A DNA stretch of 64,000 bases from the NCBI GenBank assembly GCA_030386875.1, contig CM059573.1, forward strand, positions 26,329,891 through 26,393,890, read 5' to 3'. A program made the position numbers and the translations under genes. The notes beneath the pieces were generated by a model. That model was not told the DNA's origin, did not search any database, and saw nothing but the letters and a program-made list of their open reading frames with translations. Of the stretch, positions 1 through 11,476 are shown piece after piece. How positions within the stretch are numbered: the stretch's first letter is position 1; every line of letters begins with the position of its first letter. The DNA comes from Morinoia aosen (taxonomy: Eukaryota > Arthropoda > Malacostraca > Amphipoda > Talitridae).

Positions 1-188
1 GCAATAAGGTAAAGCTAGTGGAAATTGAGCTTAATTTAAATATCTCTCAAATTTTAAAGGAATTTAATATGGAAGTATTTACCTCAGAGTCAAGGACTGA
101 GTAAAATCGATTTAAGTAGCAATAACTGGTCCAAGGTAGCCATTGCAGCGAGAGTTATACTGTAAATAAAGATTAAAGCATTGGTAAG
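1..188. other. Unannotated left edge
   Basis: AT-rich sequence. I see no coding signal or repeat match here. It borders the repeat beginning at 189. Confidence 0.5.
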
Positions 189-268
189 CATACAGCCAAA
201 AAAATAAAGAAATATAAAGAAGGAATTTATCAGGTCATACTCAGATTAGATTAGATTAGATTAGATTA
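189..268 (+). repeat. 80-bp repeat ending in (GATTA)5
   Basis: This segment recurs almost exactly at 2500-2574. Both copies read CATACAGCC followed by an A-rich stretch and end in tandem GATTA units: five here and four in the second copy. The second copy lies inside the BEL pol fossil, while this one abuts the LTR-like segment starting at 269. A pentanucleotide tail of this kind could be the 3' end of a retroposed element or part of the BEL untranslated region. The sequence alone does not decide between these. Confidence 0.75.
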
Positions 269-953
269 CAGACAAGATTCCCCGTACCTGAACTTAATTT
301 GGTCCAGTGTGCGGCGACTTTCAGACGTAGACTCGGAATGAGACAAGATTTTAAGGGTTCAGAAGAAATAAGAAGAAAGAAGGAAGAATTGCTCGGAGAG
401 AATTTTCACTCTGAACAAATCTTAGGTTAACAGGATGAACAAATCTTAGGTAAGGTAATATAGGCAACAGCCAAGGTAAGGTAATATAGGCAACAGCCAA
501 GGTAAGGTAATTTTACCTCACACACAATTATACACACACAAACATACAGTCACACCAAGCATTAAAGAAAAGTGCAGAGTAAGGTAAGTTGAGTTGAATA
601 AAGGTGAGAAACGATTCCGTAAATATTGACTCGCAGTTGCAGATCTTCAGCACAGTTGAAGTTACGCCAATCTTGGCAGAAAACGGCCACTTGCCAGACG
701 AGAGCAAGCATGATGGACGCAACTTGCTGCGCACATCTAACTTAAAGAACGTAAATGAGTTCGACACTGTAACTGACGAAAATTAGAAGTTGGATGAGGT
801 TTTTCCTAATTAAAGGCTGGCCTGGAGATCATGCTCTCTATCGTTCGACTAAATCCTAAGTAAACATACAAAAAAAAACACAGACACAATAAAAGGTTGG
901 CCCGTAATGTTACTGTCAGGCCCTCACTAGAAACTGTGAGGAAATTCCTCACA
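269..953 (-). mobile_element. BEL/Pao LTR-like segment (fossil)
   Basis: Read on the minus strand, this roughly 685-bp segment begins at the palindromic TGTGAGGAATTTCCTCACA immediately after the gag remnant and runs to the GATTA repeat. It contains short tandem repeats around 420-510, including two copies of a unit centred on AATATAGGCAACAGCC. Its place next to gag and its TGTG start suggest a BEL-type LTR. A similar palindrome (TGTGGGAGGAATTTCC) follows the pol remnant near 4080, which supports this. The far boundary is not certain, and no second full LTR is present for comparison. Confidence 0.5.
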
Positions 954-1521
954 CACACTCCCTGCAGCAAAGTTAACGCCACCAGATAATTTTCGTCATT
1001 CACAATCAAATGTTCCACCAACTTCGCGGCATACCCTGCTAAGTAGCTCTTTAAATAAGTAAACTTAGCCGAACTCGACAAACCAGGTCTATGCCCAACA
1101 GCATTGTTGAAGGAAACCATAAAACTGTGAAAAGTCAGACAATCCCGAGAATCTCCCTTAAAAGGCTCTATTTTAATGGCTGGTAGTTTCACATCTTTCA
1201 CAAATTCAGCTTTCCCTGCAGTTTCACCTGAAGAGACGCTCTGCTTAGCGAAACTCTCAGCGCTAGTTCCACCTCTAGGTGATATGCCAGCTGAGCATCG
1301 ATCTCTGCATCAAGCGCTTCTTCTGAGATTTTTTCTTCTATCATCTGTGCAGTCAAAGCCTCATCACACTCCCTCACCTGACGTAGGTTACACTGTATGA
1401 GATCGCGATGTACTGCAAGTTCAGATGCAGAGTCTCTGGCTTGAGCATCCCGGGACTTCTTCATAGCCAGCGTTATCTTACGCTTGGAGACTCCCCGCTT
1501 TTGAGCGAGGGTACTATCCAT
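954..1521 (-). pseudogene. BEL/Pao gag fragment (fossil)
   Basis: The minus strand encodes the start of a BEL-type Gag: a charged, coiled-coil-like N-terminus from the ATG at 1521, then the family signature around LPAIKIEPFKGD and FTYLKSYL (DUF1759-like Gag region, about 985-1190). The gag sequence then runs straight into the LTR-like segment, so this is an old, truncated copy with more than one break. It sits head to head with the plus-strand pol remnant. The join lies somewhere between about 1521 and 1570. Confidence 0.75.
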
Positions 1522-1544
1522 TTTGGAACGGTAACAAGTCCTGC

Positions 1545-4098
1545 AAAAGAGCAATCTATAGAACCTGGAAGACGCACCCGTAGCGGCGAAAAGCCTACCT
1601 ACTCTTGAATTACTTGCCATTTACCTAGCCTTAAAGTGTTCTCTGACCATTTTAAATTCTTTAGATAGAGTAACTGTTACGGACTTGACTATTGCCACAG
1701 ATTCTCAAATTGCCCTCTCATGGGTTCTAAACAGGAAGACCAAGTCTGGAAATGTATTTGCCGACAACCGGGTAAAAGATATTCATCAATTTATAAATCA
1801 ACTTGGGGACGATTTCAATTTGACCTGTTCATTCAAGTTTGTACCTACTGCAAGTAATCCTGCTGACCTCATTACCAGAGGTTTAACGGTTGAACAACTT
1901 GCATCTAAATTCGACTTCTGGACTACAGGTCCCGATTTCCTTAAAGCCCCAAGCCACTGGCCCGTTGATGCCTTGGGATGCATCTCTACACCTAATCGTG
2001 CCTTGATTACTTGCTCTGCTGCTTCTGGAGTTGCGGAGAGCCCTCAACCGATTTTCAGTGTAAGTAAATTTTCAAGCTTGGACAAACTTGTTGGCGTGAC
2101 CCGAAGAATATTCTCTGTTTTTTTTTCACTAAGCGTAAATCTATTTCCAGGGATGAATGTGTACGAGCTGCTAAAATTTATTGGGCTAGACTTGAACAGC
2201 GTAAATATTTTGATGAAGAGTTTAGATTTCTGTCTTCGGACCTTCAGTCTACTGTTGTGCCTCAACTGGTGAGAAATTTAAACTTGTTCCTTGACAAGGA
2301 CGGGTGAATTCGGTCTCGTGGTCGACTTAATAAATGCACCTACCTTTCTTTTGACATTGCTAACCCCATTTTATTACCCAGAGGTTGCTTCTTTACGAAA
2401 CTTGTTGTAGAAGATTGCCATAAAAAATGTTGTCACTTGGGTTTGGCCTCTACGCTGAACGCTTTGCGCAACTTTGGTTCTGGCTTCCTTGCTGCGTCAC
2501 ATACAGCCAAAAAAATAAAGAAATATAAAGAAGGAATTTATCAGGTCATACTCAGATTAGATTAGATTAGATTAATGAAAGTATTACCAGACCAGAACCA
2601 GAATATCCCAACATGAATATCCTTAGTTACCGTACATGGGTATCGTAATACCCATGTCAATTTTCCAATGAATGATTGAGAGAAAAACATGAAAAGGGCA
2701 TGAGCGAAAATATTTTAAAACACCACAAATATATAAAAAGTTTGTTGCATAATGCTATCTAAACATAGTACTACACACTTGGGGCAATTTGTGAAATTGG
2801 CTAACGTAATATATTCATGAGCGTAAAAACGAGAAATTGCCACAAGAGTGTAAAGTGAAAGTAAAGCCCAGACCTGTAATCAAGAACATTCTAAAAGAGT
2901 GCATAATTTGTAAAAAAATTAATGTCCGTCACTTTGCATATCCAAAGCCTACGGATCTACCTTGAGATCGTGTAAATTTTGTTCAGCCATATCAAGCAGT
3001 TAGAATAGATTTCACTGGTGCTTTCCATGTACGACTGGGGGACAGATCAACAAAAATGTACGTGCTTCTTTCCACTTGTTTATGTGTACGCTTGGTTCAT
3101 CTAGAGCTAGTGCCAGACATGAGCGCCGATGCGTTCATCGCTGCATTTGAAAGGTTCACAAATAGATATGGTATGCCTAAAGTTATTTATAGTGATAACG
3201 CTCCCACTTTCACGCAGGGGGGAGAATTATTTGCTGGCTCTTCAATAGATTACGTTTTCATTCAGCATCTGATCATGAACAACGTCATACACGTTAAAAT
3301 ACCTCTTCACAGTGCTTGGTTTGGGGCTACTTGGGAACGTATGGTTGCCGTTGTAGCGCTGTTTGTTCAAAGCCGTTGGCCGAGGAAAGATAGAATACTT
3401 TGCTTTCTTAACTCTCTTGTCTGACATTCAAGAAGCTATCAATAACAGACCCTTAACTTACCAAGATGGTGCTGAGCGCGATCTCGAAGTAATAACTCCT
3501 AACTCCTTTCTTGAACTTTCTAATGCTGGTAATGTCACCTTTCTGGCTCAAGCTGGGAGCAAACTTATTAGCCCTTCACGTATTTCTATCTTGAAAAGCT
3601 TGGAGTTTCGCCAAGAAGCCTTTGAAAAGTCTCAAGACTCGTTTTTTTCAGACTACCTTCTTTCTCTGAGAGAGCGACACCTGCCTACTTATCAACTCTC
3701 TTGGGAAGACCGCATAAAAATTAAGTAGTTCTTATATCTTCTCCCGTGAAATCAAGGCCCTTCTGGTCATTGGGGTGAGTGGTGCGTTTGTATACCGGTG
3801 CAGACGGCCGAACTCGCTCTGTGCAGTTTATGAGAGCCGATCGGTCTCTCGGAGATTACGCGGTCTCGGTACTTTATCCTTTGGAACTTTTTGCTGATGC
3901 CGTTGCTACACCTTACTCTCAGGAACCCGATACTTCTTCTAATCCCTTGAATTCCTCATCTAACACAGATACTTCAAGCGGCTCGGTTCCGAGAAGGCGA
4001 ACACCCAGAGTCGCTGCGATGCGTTGTCGAGCTCGATTGCATGAGATATTCGACGACTCTCTCGGCCCCCCCGGGAGTGTGGGAGGAATTTCCTCACA
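1545..4098 (+). pseudogene. BEL/Pao pol fragment: RNase H, integrase, C-terminal domain (fossil)
   Basis: The plus strand encodes recognisable BEL/Pao Pol parts in the usual order. An RNase H-like region comes first (LELLAIYLALK near 1600, TDSQIALSW near 1700, NPADLITRG near 1855-1880). A zinc-binding and integrase core follows (about 2890-3400, with CIICKK, then YSDNAPTF near 3188-3211). Last is the C-terminal domain with NNRPLTY near 3442 and the DUF5641-like region near 3779-3900. The protease and reverse transcriptase are absent. The copy is old, broken in several places, and interrupted by a separate repeat insertion at about 2500-2848. A short palindrome resembling the LTR start of the minus-strand piece follows pol at about 4077-4098. 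Confidence 0.8.
2500..2848 (+). repeat. Composite repeat inserted in the BEL pol fossil
   Basis: Pol similarity stops near 2500 and resumes near 2850. The intervening 349 bp has two parts. Positions 2500-2574 copy 189-268. Positions about 2603-2848 copy 4270-4845 but lack two internal blocks of roughly 280 and 57 bp. It therefore looks like a short, internally deleted member of a dispersed family. A perfect 10-bp hairpin (ACATGGGTAT, loop CGTA, ATACCCATGT) lies at 2634-2657 and recurs at 4301-4324. Confidence 0.7.
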
Positions 4099-4269
4099 AG
4101 AGCGTCTAAAACTCTCTTCCAAAGAGAGATTTTTGAAATTATTGAACATTGAACATTGAAGAATTGAAACAACCAAGTAAAGTGAAAGATGTAGCACAAT
4201 ACGGAAATGAGACGAAAGAAACAGTTTATTTCCAGTGAAGATGATACAAAAACCATCACTGGCTTTAAA
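4099..4269. other. Sequence between BEL pol and the next repeat
   Basis: AT-rich sequence with small tandem ATTGAACATTGAACATTGAA repeats near 4140-4160. It may be the remains of the BEL downstream LTR, but I cannot match it to the minus-strand LTR-like segment. Confidence 0.35.
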
Positions 4270-4845
4270 ATATCGCAACATGAATATCCTTAGTTACCGT
4301 ACATGGGTATCGTAATACCCATGTCAATTTTCCAATGAATGATTGAGAGAAAAACATGAAAAGGGCATTCCCATAGTTACGTTATTGTAAGTTTTATAAT
4401 GCATGTAATTAGAAGTAATTAAAAAAACAGAATATAATGCCAGGGACACATTGATGAAAAAGCCTTTTTTTGCTTGGGCACACTTATCTTGAAATAAGAA
4501 CTTAATAACTTGCAATATTAAGAACAATGTTGAAAGTAAAATGGGTAGATTTAGATAATTCTACGTCTAAGACTAAAGGTAGAGTTTCGGAACAACTTTT
4601 TTCGTGCTTACGTATCAACTAGCATACCAAATAACTAGCTCGTAGAAAATATTTTAAAACACCACAAATATATAATATTACTACGTTAATAATGCTGGCG
4701 CAAAAAAACGCTACCGGAGTCAGAAACATGAAAAAGTTTGTTGCATAATGCTATCTCAACATAGTACAACACACTTGGGGCAATTTGTGAAATTGGCTAA
4801 CGTAATATATTCATGAGCGTAAAAACGAGAAATTGCCACAAGATT
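4270..4845 (+). repeat. Dispersed repeat, longer copy
   Basis: This is the longer version of the segment found inside the BEL fossil at 2603-2848. The first about 95 bp, a middle piece at 4646-4676 and the last about 95 bp are near-identical to the short copy. The extra blocks match, more loosely, sequence near 28.6 kb and 30.95 kb (for example AATAATGCTGGC followed by CAAAAAA at 4688 and about 30945). The 30.95-kb site lies beside a Tc1 transposase fossil. I infer a non-autonomous, internally deleted relative of that Tc1-like family. Confidence 0.65.
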
Positions 4846-5264
4846 AAAAAAAATATTATATGACACGAATAGGAAGAAAACATTTTATTTTAGCAAAGTT
4901 GATACGTACAATGAATTACATTTCGTTTTAAAATGGTGATGTCATAAACGTTGATGAACGTATAAAGGTATAATGACATGCAGACCATGTAAATGTTTGT
5001 CAAGATATTGAGAGAAAATCATAAGAATATAATCTCATGGCCAAATTTTTTTTAAGTTTAATAATACTGTACATGAATGTAACAAAATGTATAAAGACAG
5101 GAACACAGTGGAGTAAAACACTTTTGTCAGTCTCCTCGTTCACATATGAGCTTTGGCTTCTGCGATATCAGGGAATTATGTTGAAAGTGTGTTAGTTTGA
5201 AGTAAATAACTCTATATTCAAAACTAAATGGTCGAAATAGCAGAAATTCGAAACCAATGATCAA
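4846..5264 (+). repeat. Diverged copy of the dispersed repeat family
   Basis: Positions about 4930-5240 match 28560-28830 at moderate identity. Shared landmarks are GTAAAACACTTTTG, CACATATGAGCTTT and GATATC.GGGAATTA.GTTGAAAG. The final part (5220-5262) also resembles about 33440-33470 (ACTAAATTCGAAGCCAGGGATCAAA). The minus-strand LINE 3' end appears to begin just after this, so the LINE probably inserted into this repeat. Confidence 0.6.
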
Positions 5265-5545
5265 ACTTGAATATCCGCCACACCAGGCAATATTCGGACA
5301 CTTCGGGTAGTCAGACTCCTTGGGGGCTTCAGCTGCCCACCCATTTATGGCCGAGAGCCTTACCCTCGCTGAAACCCCCCGAGGTGTCAACGCAGTGCGC
5401 CCGGTCATATTGCGGTTTTATTGTCAACCATTAAATAGAGATGCTGGTTCCTATGTTAACAAAATGTGTCTCGCAAAATTCCAAGCACATATCTTGACCG
5501 GATGGTGAGATTCACAAGTTTGCACTCACATATGATAGCCTTAAC

Positions 5546-8500
5546 CTATTCTAGCACTCTTCCTACTGGGCCACCACCCCACCACCCTTCTTCTAAGCCA
5601 CCATTTCCGCGGAGGATACTTCTTGGTTGCTGCAGAGCAGGATATGTTCCAATTATATGTTTTATCGTCAGCACCTCATCTCCGCACCATCCGCATGTGG
5701 GTCTCTGGCCCAGGGCTTTAGGGTTCAACAAATAGTTATGGGTGAGGGCGGTATGTTGCAATCGAAGTCTATTAATTATGATATCTTGGCGTTTCAACTT
5801 CTGCCGGCTCACTTTCCACCTTCCAGAACTGCCTGTCATCTCTTTCAGAACGCTTCGGTTTCGCTGCCACTCCTCATTCCATATTTCATACGTCCTCCTC
5901 CTTACCAATGGGAACCAGCCTTCGTATGGAATGAGGGCAAATTCTGACGGTCTCGTTGCTGCTTCTTTTGCTGCTCTGTCCGCACACTCATTCCCGCTTA
6001 TCCCCACGTGGGCTGGCTCCCAGCAGATTGTGATGCGCTTCCTTTCTAAGATGAATTGATGCATATCCAATAAAATCCTGTTGAGAAGCTGGTTGTCATC
6101 AGTATTATTGTCAATAGCCTGTATAGAGCTCATAGAATCGCTCAACAACACAAAGTTATGAAACTGTGTTTCTTTTATTATGCTGACTGCCAGTTTTATT
6201 GCATCAAGTTCTGCTGTCATAACACTTGCAACGGCCGGTAACGAGATTTTTTTTATGATGCTGCCCATCACTGCCGCTGCACCAACCCTCGTCTGAGACA
6301 TCGAACCGTCCGTGAAGATGAACTTGCAGTTACCGTATTTACTCGCTGTATCCTCATGCACGTGTCTCATGAGTGCCGGAGTTACCTCATCCTTTCTCAG
6401 CTTCACTATATTTTCCACGATGGTAAGCCGCTTCTGAACCCATGAATACGTCCCAGGAGTGAAGTATGGCTGGACTGGTTGCGTAGGAATTACTGTTTTA
6501 TGACTCGGCGGAGTTTCATGATGACAGATTTCGATGAGCGCTCACGGCTGCTAAAGAACAATTCTAAGTTTGAGTTGTGAATACACCGGTAGGCAGGGTT
6601 GAGGAAGGGGCATTTGAGTTTGAAAAGACTGCTAAGCAGTTCATTTCTTCTGAATTCTAGATTAGGTTCATTGGTGAGGATGTTCAAGTTTTGTACAGAC
6701 GTAGTCATGAAGGCTCCAGTGCTGATGCGCTTGGCCTCATTCAAGATGTCATCTAGCTCTTTCAGTGTTGTTGCGTTGGTTGATCCGTAAACTATGCAAC
6801 CATAGTCAATCTTTGGGCTGATTAAAGATCTGTATAGTTTCATGATGATTTCTTGATCTTCTCCCCATATATAGGAGACAGATTTCATTAGATTCAGGTT
6901 CTTTTTACATTTAGCTTGTGTTTTTTGGATATGTGCAATCCAGTTAAGTTTTCTGTCCCATTCCAGTCTTAAGAATTTTGAGTTTTCAACATTTGGTATA
7001 ATGTGGTCTTCCAGTTTCAGCGTTGGTAGAATTACTGGTTCGTTTCCTTTATAGAATTGCACGGCTGTTGTTTTGGAGGTTGAGAATCTGAAGCCGTTAT
7101 GTTTGGCCCAGCGGGTAACTCGGTTGATGGTTGCTTACAGTGTTTCTTGAACCATAGATGCACTGTGATCAGCAAAGGCGATGAGCAGGTCGTCCACAGA
7201 TAATGAAGCAAACACCTCCTCAGGAATTTCTTTAGCCAATGAATTGATTTTCAGAGCAAAGAGGGTGTACCATTCGCCAGTTCTTTTAGAGACGACAGCT
7301 GATGTTCCACTCTCACTTGGAATGTGCAATTCCTTAGAAATTCCCTTATGAGGTTGGACAACCCTCCTTTCAAACCTGCAGTCGCCAGATCCATCATTAT
7401 ACCATGACGCCACGTCATGTCGTAGGCTTTTTCTTGGTCAAAGAAGACTGCTAATACATATTTCCCTGCGGCGGGCGTTTGTCGTATGCAGGTGTCAAAT
7501 CTGATGAGATGGTCGATTTTGGCTCGGTGCTTTTTGAAGCCACACTGTATGTCTACGAATATTTTGTTATTTGCAAGATAGTCGATTAATCTTCGGTTTA
7601 TTATTTTCTCAAATGTCTTGCATATGCAGCTTGTCAGCAAGATGGGCCTGTAATTCTTAGGGTCTGTGTGGTGTTTGCCAGGCTTAGGAATAGGCAGAAT
7701 GATAGCTTGCTTCCATGGCTGGTAAAAGTACTCTTCCATCCATATTTTATTGTAGATATTCAGTAGGTATTGATGTGCCCTGTCTGGCAGATTTTTAATC
7801 ATAATGGAACTAATAACATCAGGTCCTGGGGCTGTATTTCTGTTACTCTTAATTGCTGACATAAGTTCTTCGAAGGTGAAAGGGCTATTGTAATGTTCGT
7901 CGTTGTTGCTTATTAGGTCCACTGGTATCTGCTCAATCTGTTGCTTGTACTGACGAAACTCGTTAGAATAGTTCTCATCGCTGGAAGTGTGGGCAAAGGT
8001 TTGTGCTAACTTCTCCGCAATGGTTGTTTTTGTAGAAGAAAGTTCGTTTTTTCCTTTCAATATTTTTATTCGTCTCTTGGCTCTGCCACGGAATCTGTTC
8101 CACTACTCGCAAATATAACTGCTTGGTGTGGTTGCGTTGAGCGATGACACATACTCGCGCCAGCTATTCTGCTTCGCTTCTCTGGAAGTACGTGTTGCCA
8201 CCGCTCTCGCCCATTTCCATTTTAGCTTGTCATCGAGCGCATTCGTCCGCTTGTAGTCCCTCTAACACTTCTCCCGCTCTCGCCACACTCTCCTGTACTC
8301 AGGGGTTTACCAAGGCTTTGCATAGTATCGTCGTGTATTGTTCGTTGGAATCCATTTGTCTGCTGTAGACCTGAATCTCTCCGACAGCTGCTTCAGGGTC
8401 TTCTGGTAATTCCTGCCGATGTACTTCTCTCCATATCGAGTCAGTCCGGTTTTCCTTCCAATTACCCTTTTTAAAATTTCCCCCACCATTTCATCTCTCC

Positions 8501-9152
8501 ACGCACATTGCTGTACAGTAATTGATAAAATAATCGGGTAGTGGTCACTATTGAATACTGCAGACAGGGCTGAAAAATTTATGTCGGGTGTTATATCAGA
8601 GGCAGTTAGCGCAAGATCGACACTGAGCCAGATATGTGAGTAGCTGAGATGTCATTTATGATGTTGAGATTAGTCTTGGTGAGGGCATTCTGCACTTAAC
8701 TGCCTCGGCGGTCTGTTGTCCTGTTTCCCCAATCGATGTGATGAGCATTGAAATCTCCAATCACCACACCCGGCTTGAGTAGTGCGTCCAGGTTGTTTGA
8801 GAGTTCTTGAAGGTTAACATTTGCTCCTGGTGGTAAGTATATATATGCTATGGTCATAATTTTATAGTTCGTCAGATGAATTCTTGCTCCTATGATCTGA
8901 AGCGACGACGGACTCAATTTCTTGGGTCGGTACTGAAGAATGAATATACTCGTATAATGCAACTCCTCCGTGATGTCTATGGTTGTAATGACCTTGTTTA
9001 CTGAATCCGTTGTAGACAGCTAGTGGTGATATGTAATCATTACCATTGAATGTCTCTTGAACTGCTATAACTACTGATTTGTACACGTCATTAAGGTTTA
9101 TCAAATCTTCCTCTGATGAGGCCATACCTTGTAGATTCCACTGTAGGAACAC
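5546..9152 (-). pseudogene. LINE ORF2: endonuclease, reverse transcriptase, RNase H
   Basis: An APE-type endonuclease comes first (QWNLQGM at 9145, QETF near 9060, GDFNAHH near 8745, SDHYPI near 8545). Reverse transcriptase follows (about 8060-6490), with NYRPILLTS near 7655 and FFDQEKAYD near 7440. The catalytic box reads SVDD near 7195, where the family normally has Y.DD. RNase H is at about 6316-5930, with FTDGS, TAELDAI, LLSDSMSS and ECADRAAKEA supplying the acidic residues. A C-terminal zinc-binding segment ends the protein (CGWCGDEVLTIKH near 5690). Pieces lie in different frames with at least six breaks, so it is a dead copy. The RNase H frame (6418-5546) is the longest open piece at 290 codons. 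Confidence 0.9.
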
Positions 9153-9444
9153 TTCACCCCCAGTTCCCTACTCACCGCCATTTCCTTCCACTTGCTCCTG
9201 GTCTCCGCTGCCCACTGTCTCTGGCTTGCCCTCTTTTCGGGGATACTCGTCTCCGGTCTTCTCGAGAGGTTCCACGCGATTTTTGAGTCCTATTTTTAGA
9301 CAAAAGATTCGCGTTTCTTAGTTCTTCTTCATACATGTCTCTGTCTACTTCACCGCTTCTGTCTGTTCTTGGCTTTTGTCCATGCTACTCGATGTTTTCC
9401 TTTTCTCAGCCCTTTTTTCCACTTTTGGAGGCATTAGTGCCTAG

Positions 9445-10523
9445 CTATAGGTTAATTGATGTTCTGTAAATTCTTCCAGTGTTTGGGCTCTCACAGACCG
9501 CTTCAGTCCCACCGCCACTTTCTTCATCAGCTCTCTGCCACCCACTACTCTTCTTTGTCATGTTACCAGTTGGGGTTTCAGCGCACTGCTTGATATTTTG
9601 TTGGCCTTCTGCACCATCGTCTTCTGAACGCTGGCGTGTTTTCGAATTCAATTTTTTAGTGTCATTGGTGGTGATTCCATCTGTGACAGCTTTGGAGTAG
9701 TTCATACTGAAGTTCGGATGACGTCTGTTAAAAAGAAGTTTGGCCTGTCCTTTGCACACTCTTTCCCGTCTCTGTATCATCAGGATTTCCTCCTCCACCT
9801 TCCTCATTTGACACACTTTAGGTCCAGCTGTATGTCCTTCACCACAGTGATAGCACTTGATTTCGTCGGACTCACACTTGTCAATTCCATGTCCTGCCTC
9901 ACTATACTTCAAGCATGATTCTTCCCCTTGACAATATTTGATTCCATGCCCATATTCTAAATATTTTTTGCACATCATTGGCTTAGGTTTAATTTCATAC
10001 ACTTTAGTTTTAGCTTGTTCGCCTGGTATGTCTATGTATCCTAGAATGGGTGGTTGTCTGAAGGACAGTAGTAGGGGTTTGGCATGCGCATTGGTGGGTT
10101 TTATCCAAGTTGCTTGAATCGAGTCCTGAATTCCGCACTTTTCCAGTAGACCCTTCTTGAATTGCTCAAAATTATTCATGTCGTATTCATAGACATATTG
10201 AGGCTTTCTTCAACTGAAACGGGGAACTGATACATCTGTTTTAATTGTTTCATTCTTTGGCTTTGCGCTGCGTCGCTCACTTCTACAGTAAATACCGTTT
10301 TGTTCGTTGATCTGATGGTTTTGGGTTTGCTTCCAAGCTGATTTGCTATGCATTTTTCTAATAGCCAAGGGGACAGATTTCGGCGGTGTGCTTCACTCAT
10401 TTTACAATCGAAGTGGGTAATATAGTTGGTTGATGGCATCGCACGTTCAGGCTTTGTTACTCCGTCGTTCAGTTGTTTTGTTCTTCGCCTTGTTACTTTT
10501 TCTCTCTGCATGATTTCCAACAC
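9445..10523 (-). pseudogene. LINE ORF1, second zinc-knuckle unit
   Basis: Two overlapping frames (10523-10176 and 10179-9445) carry a second Gag-like unit aligned with the first. ATWIKPTNAHAKPLLLSFR here corresponds to TFIKPRNPETQVFLITFR upstream, and YIDIPGE to NIYIPGE. Three knuckles follow at about 9955-9790. In the first two the second cysteine is replaced by tyrosine (CKKYLEYGHGIKYC and CLKYSEAGHGIDKC), while the third (CYHCGEGHTAGPKVC) is intact. The C-terminus is basic. Either the ORF1 domain was duplicated within one element, or two related copies were joined. Confidence 0.8.
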
Positions 10524-11293
10524 GTTCCTCTCTTCTATTTCTCCCCTACACGCAGTACTCCCTGCTGCATGTGAGCCTCCACAGTGGTTGCATTTCTCCT
10601 GGTCGGATGTGCAGCCTTGAGTAGAGTGACCGACTCCACCGCATCACCTGCACATCACTGCGCTGCTGAGGCATGCTCTGGTAGTGTGCCCATACGTTTG
10701 GCAGTGGTTACACATCGTAGGTTTATTGTTGAAAGTGTACACTCAAGTATCATGTCGTTCTCCAGGGATGTAGATATTGTTGGGTACATATTGTTGTCGA
10801 AAGGTTATTAAGAAGACTTGCGTTTCGGGGTTCCGTGGTTTGATGAATGTTGCTCTTGCTACGTTTCCACATTGTGTTCTTCTTGGAGTCCTACCTTGAA
10901 CTCCTCCACGTCTCTAATGATGAAGTCATTGACGTAAATTAGTCCAACTGAATGATTGAATCGGTCTTACTGCGTTGTCTGGCATGGCACATCTTCCACT
11001 CTCGAGAGATCTAAGATCTTCTCGGCCTGTCGCTCGCTGCGCATCTCCACCACCATCTCTAGGCTCATGCTGAAGAGTTGCTTCACTTTTTCTCCCGTGA
11101 CTTTAATGATTTCCTCCATTATACTGAAGTAGTTGACTCTTTTCTTTTCTTGTGGGGCAAAAGTTTTTGGGAAAGTAACTGTCTTCTGTAAGGTTAAGTG
11201 AATACACCAGTGTTTCTATTTCTGATCGGCTCCTCCAACGGTCGGTATCTTCGGGGACGGAGGCCCCTCCTCTGCAGTTTTCATCGTGTCCAT
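10510..11293 (-). pseudogene. LINE ORF1, first zinc-knuckle unit
   Basis: The reading frame starts at the ATG at 11293 and is interrupted by several stops and frame changes. The central part (about 10930-10740) has the non-LTR Gag-like fold signature, including TFIKPRNPETQVFLITFR. Three CCHC knuckles follow. The first is CNHCQTYGHTTRAC. The second has a stop codon between its first two cysteines. The third is the CX2CX3HX6C form, CNHCGGSHAAGSTAC. ORF1 proteins bind element RNA and assemble the ribonucleoprotein. A second unit of the same design follows directly downstream, which is unusual. Confidence 0.75.
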
Positions 11294-11476
11294 TTTTTGA
11301 TTACTTTCCCAGCCTCAGCGCCAAGCCGAGAGCAGGCAAGGGAGGGGTCCTTGCTGGGCAAGGACCCGGACACGAGATTTAGGGAAAACTCCCTATATTC
11401 TTTTTACAAATTCTTAACATTAGTACAAGAAACAAAAAACCCTGATGTTAAAGGGCACCGACCGCGTTGGTTCTAG

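Larger units (their letters stand above)
5265..11476 (-). mobile_element. Jockey/I-type LINE, nearly full length, inactivated
   Basis: A non-LTR retrotransposon of about 6.2 kb lies on the minus strand. From 5' to 3' it has a leader near 11300-11476, two ORF1-type zinc-knuckle units, an APE-type endonuclease, reverse transcriptase, RNase H and a C-terminal zinc-binding region, then a short 3' untranslated tail. The order and the RNase H domain place it in the broad Jockey/I superclade, and I do not assign a finer clade. ORF2 is split among several frames (at least six changes), so it cannot be active. No clear target duplication or poly(A) tail was found, so the two outer boundaries are approximate. 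Confidence 0.9.
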
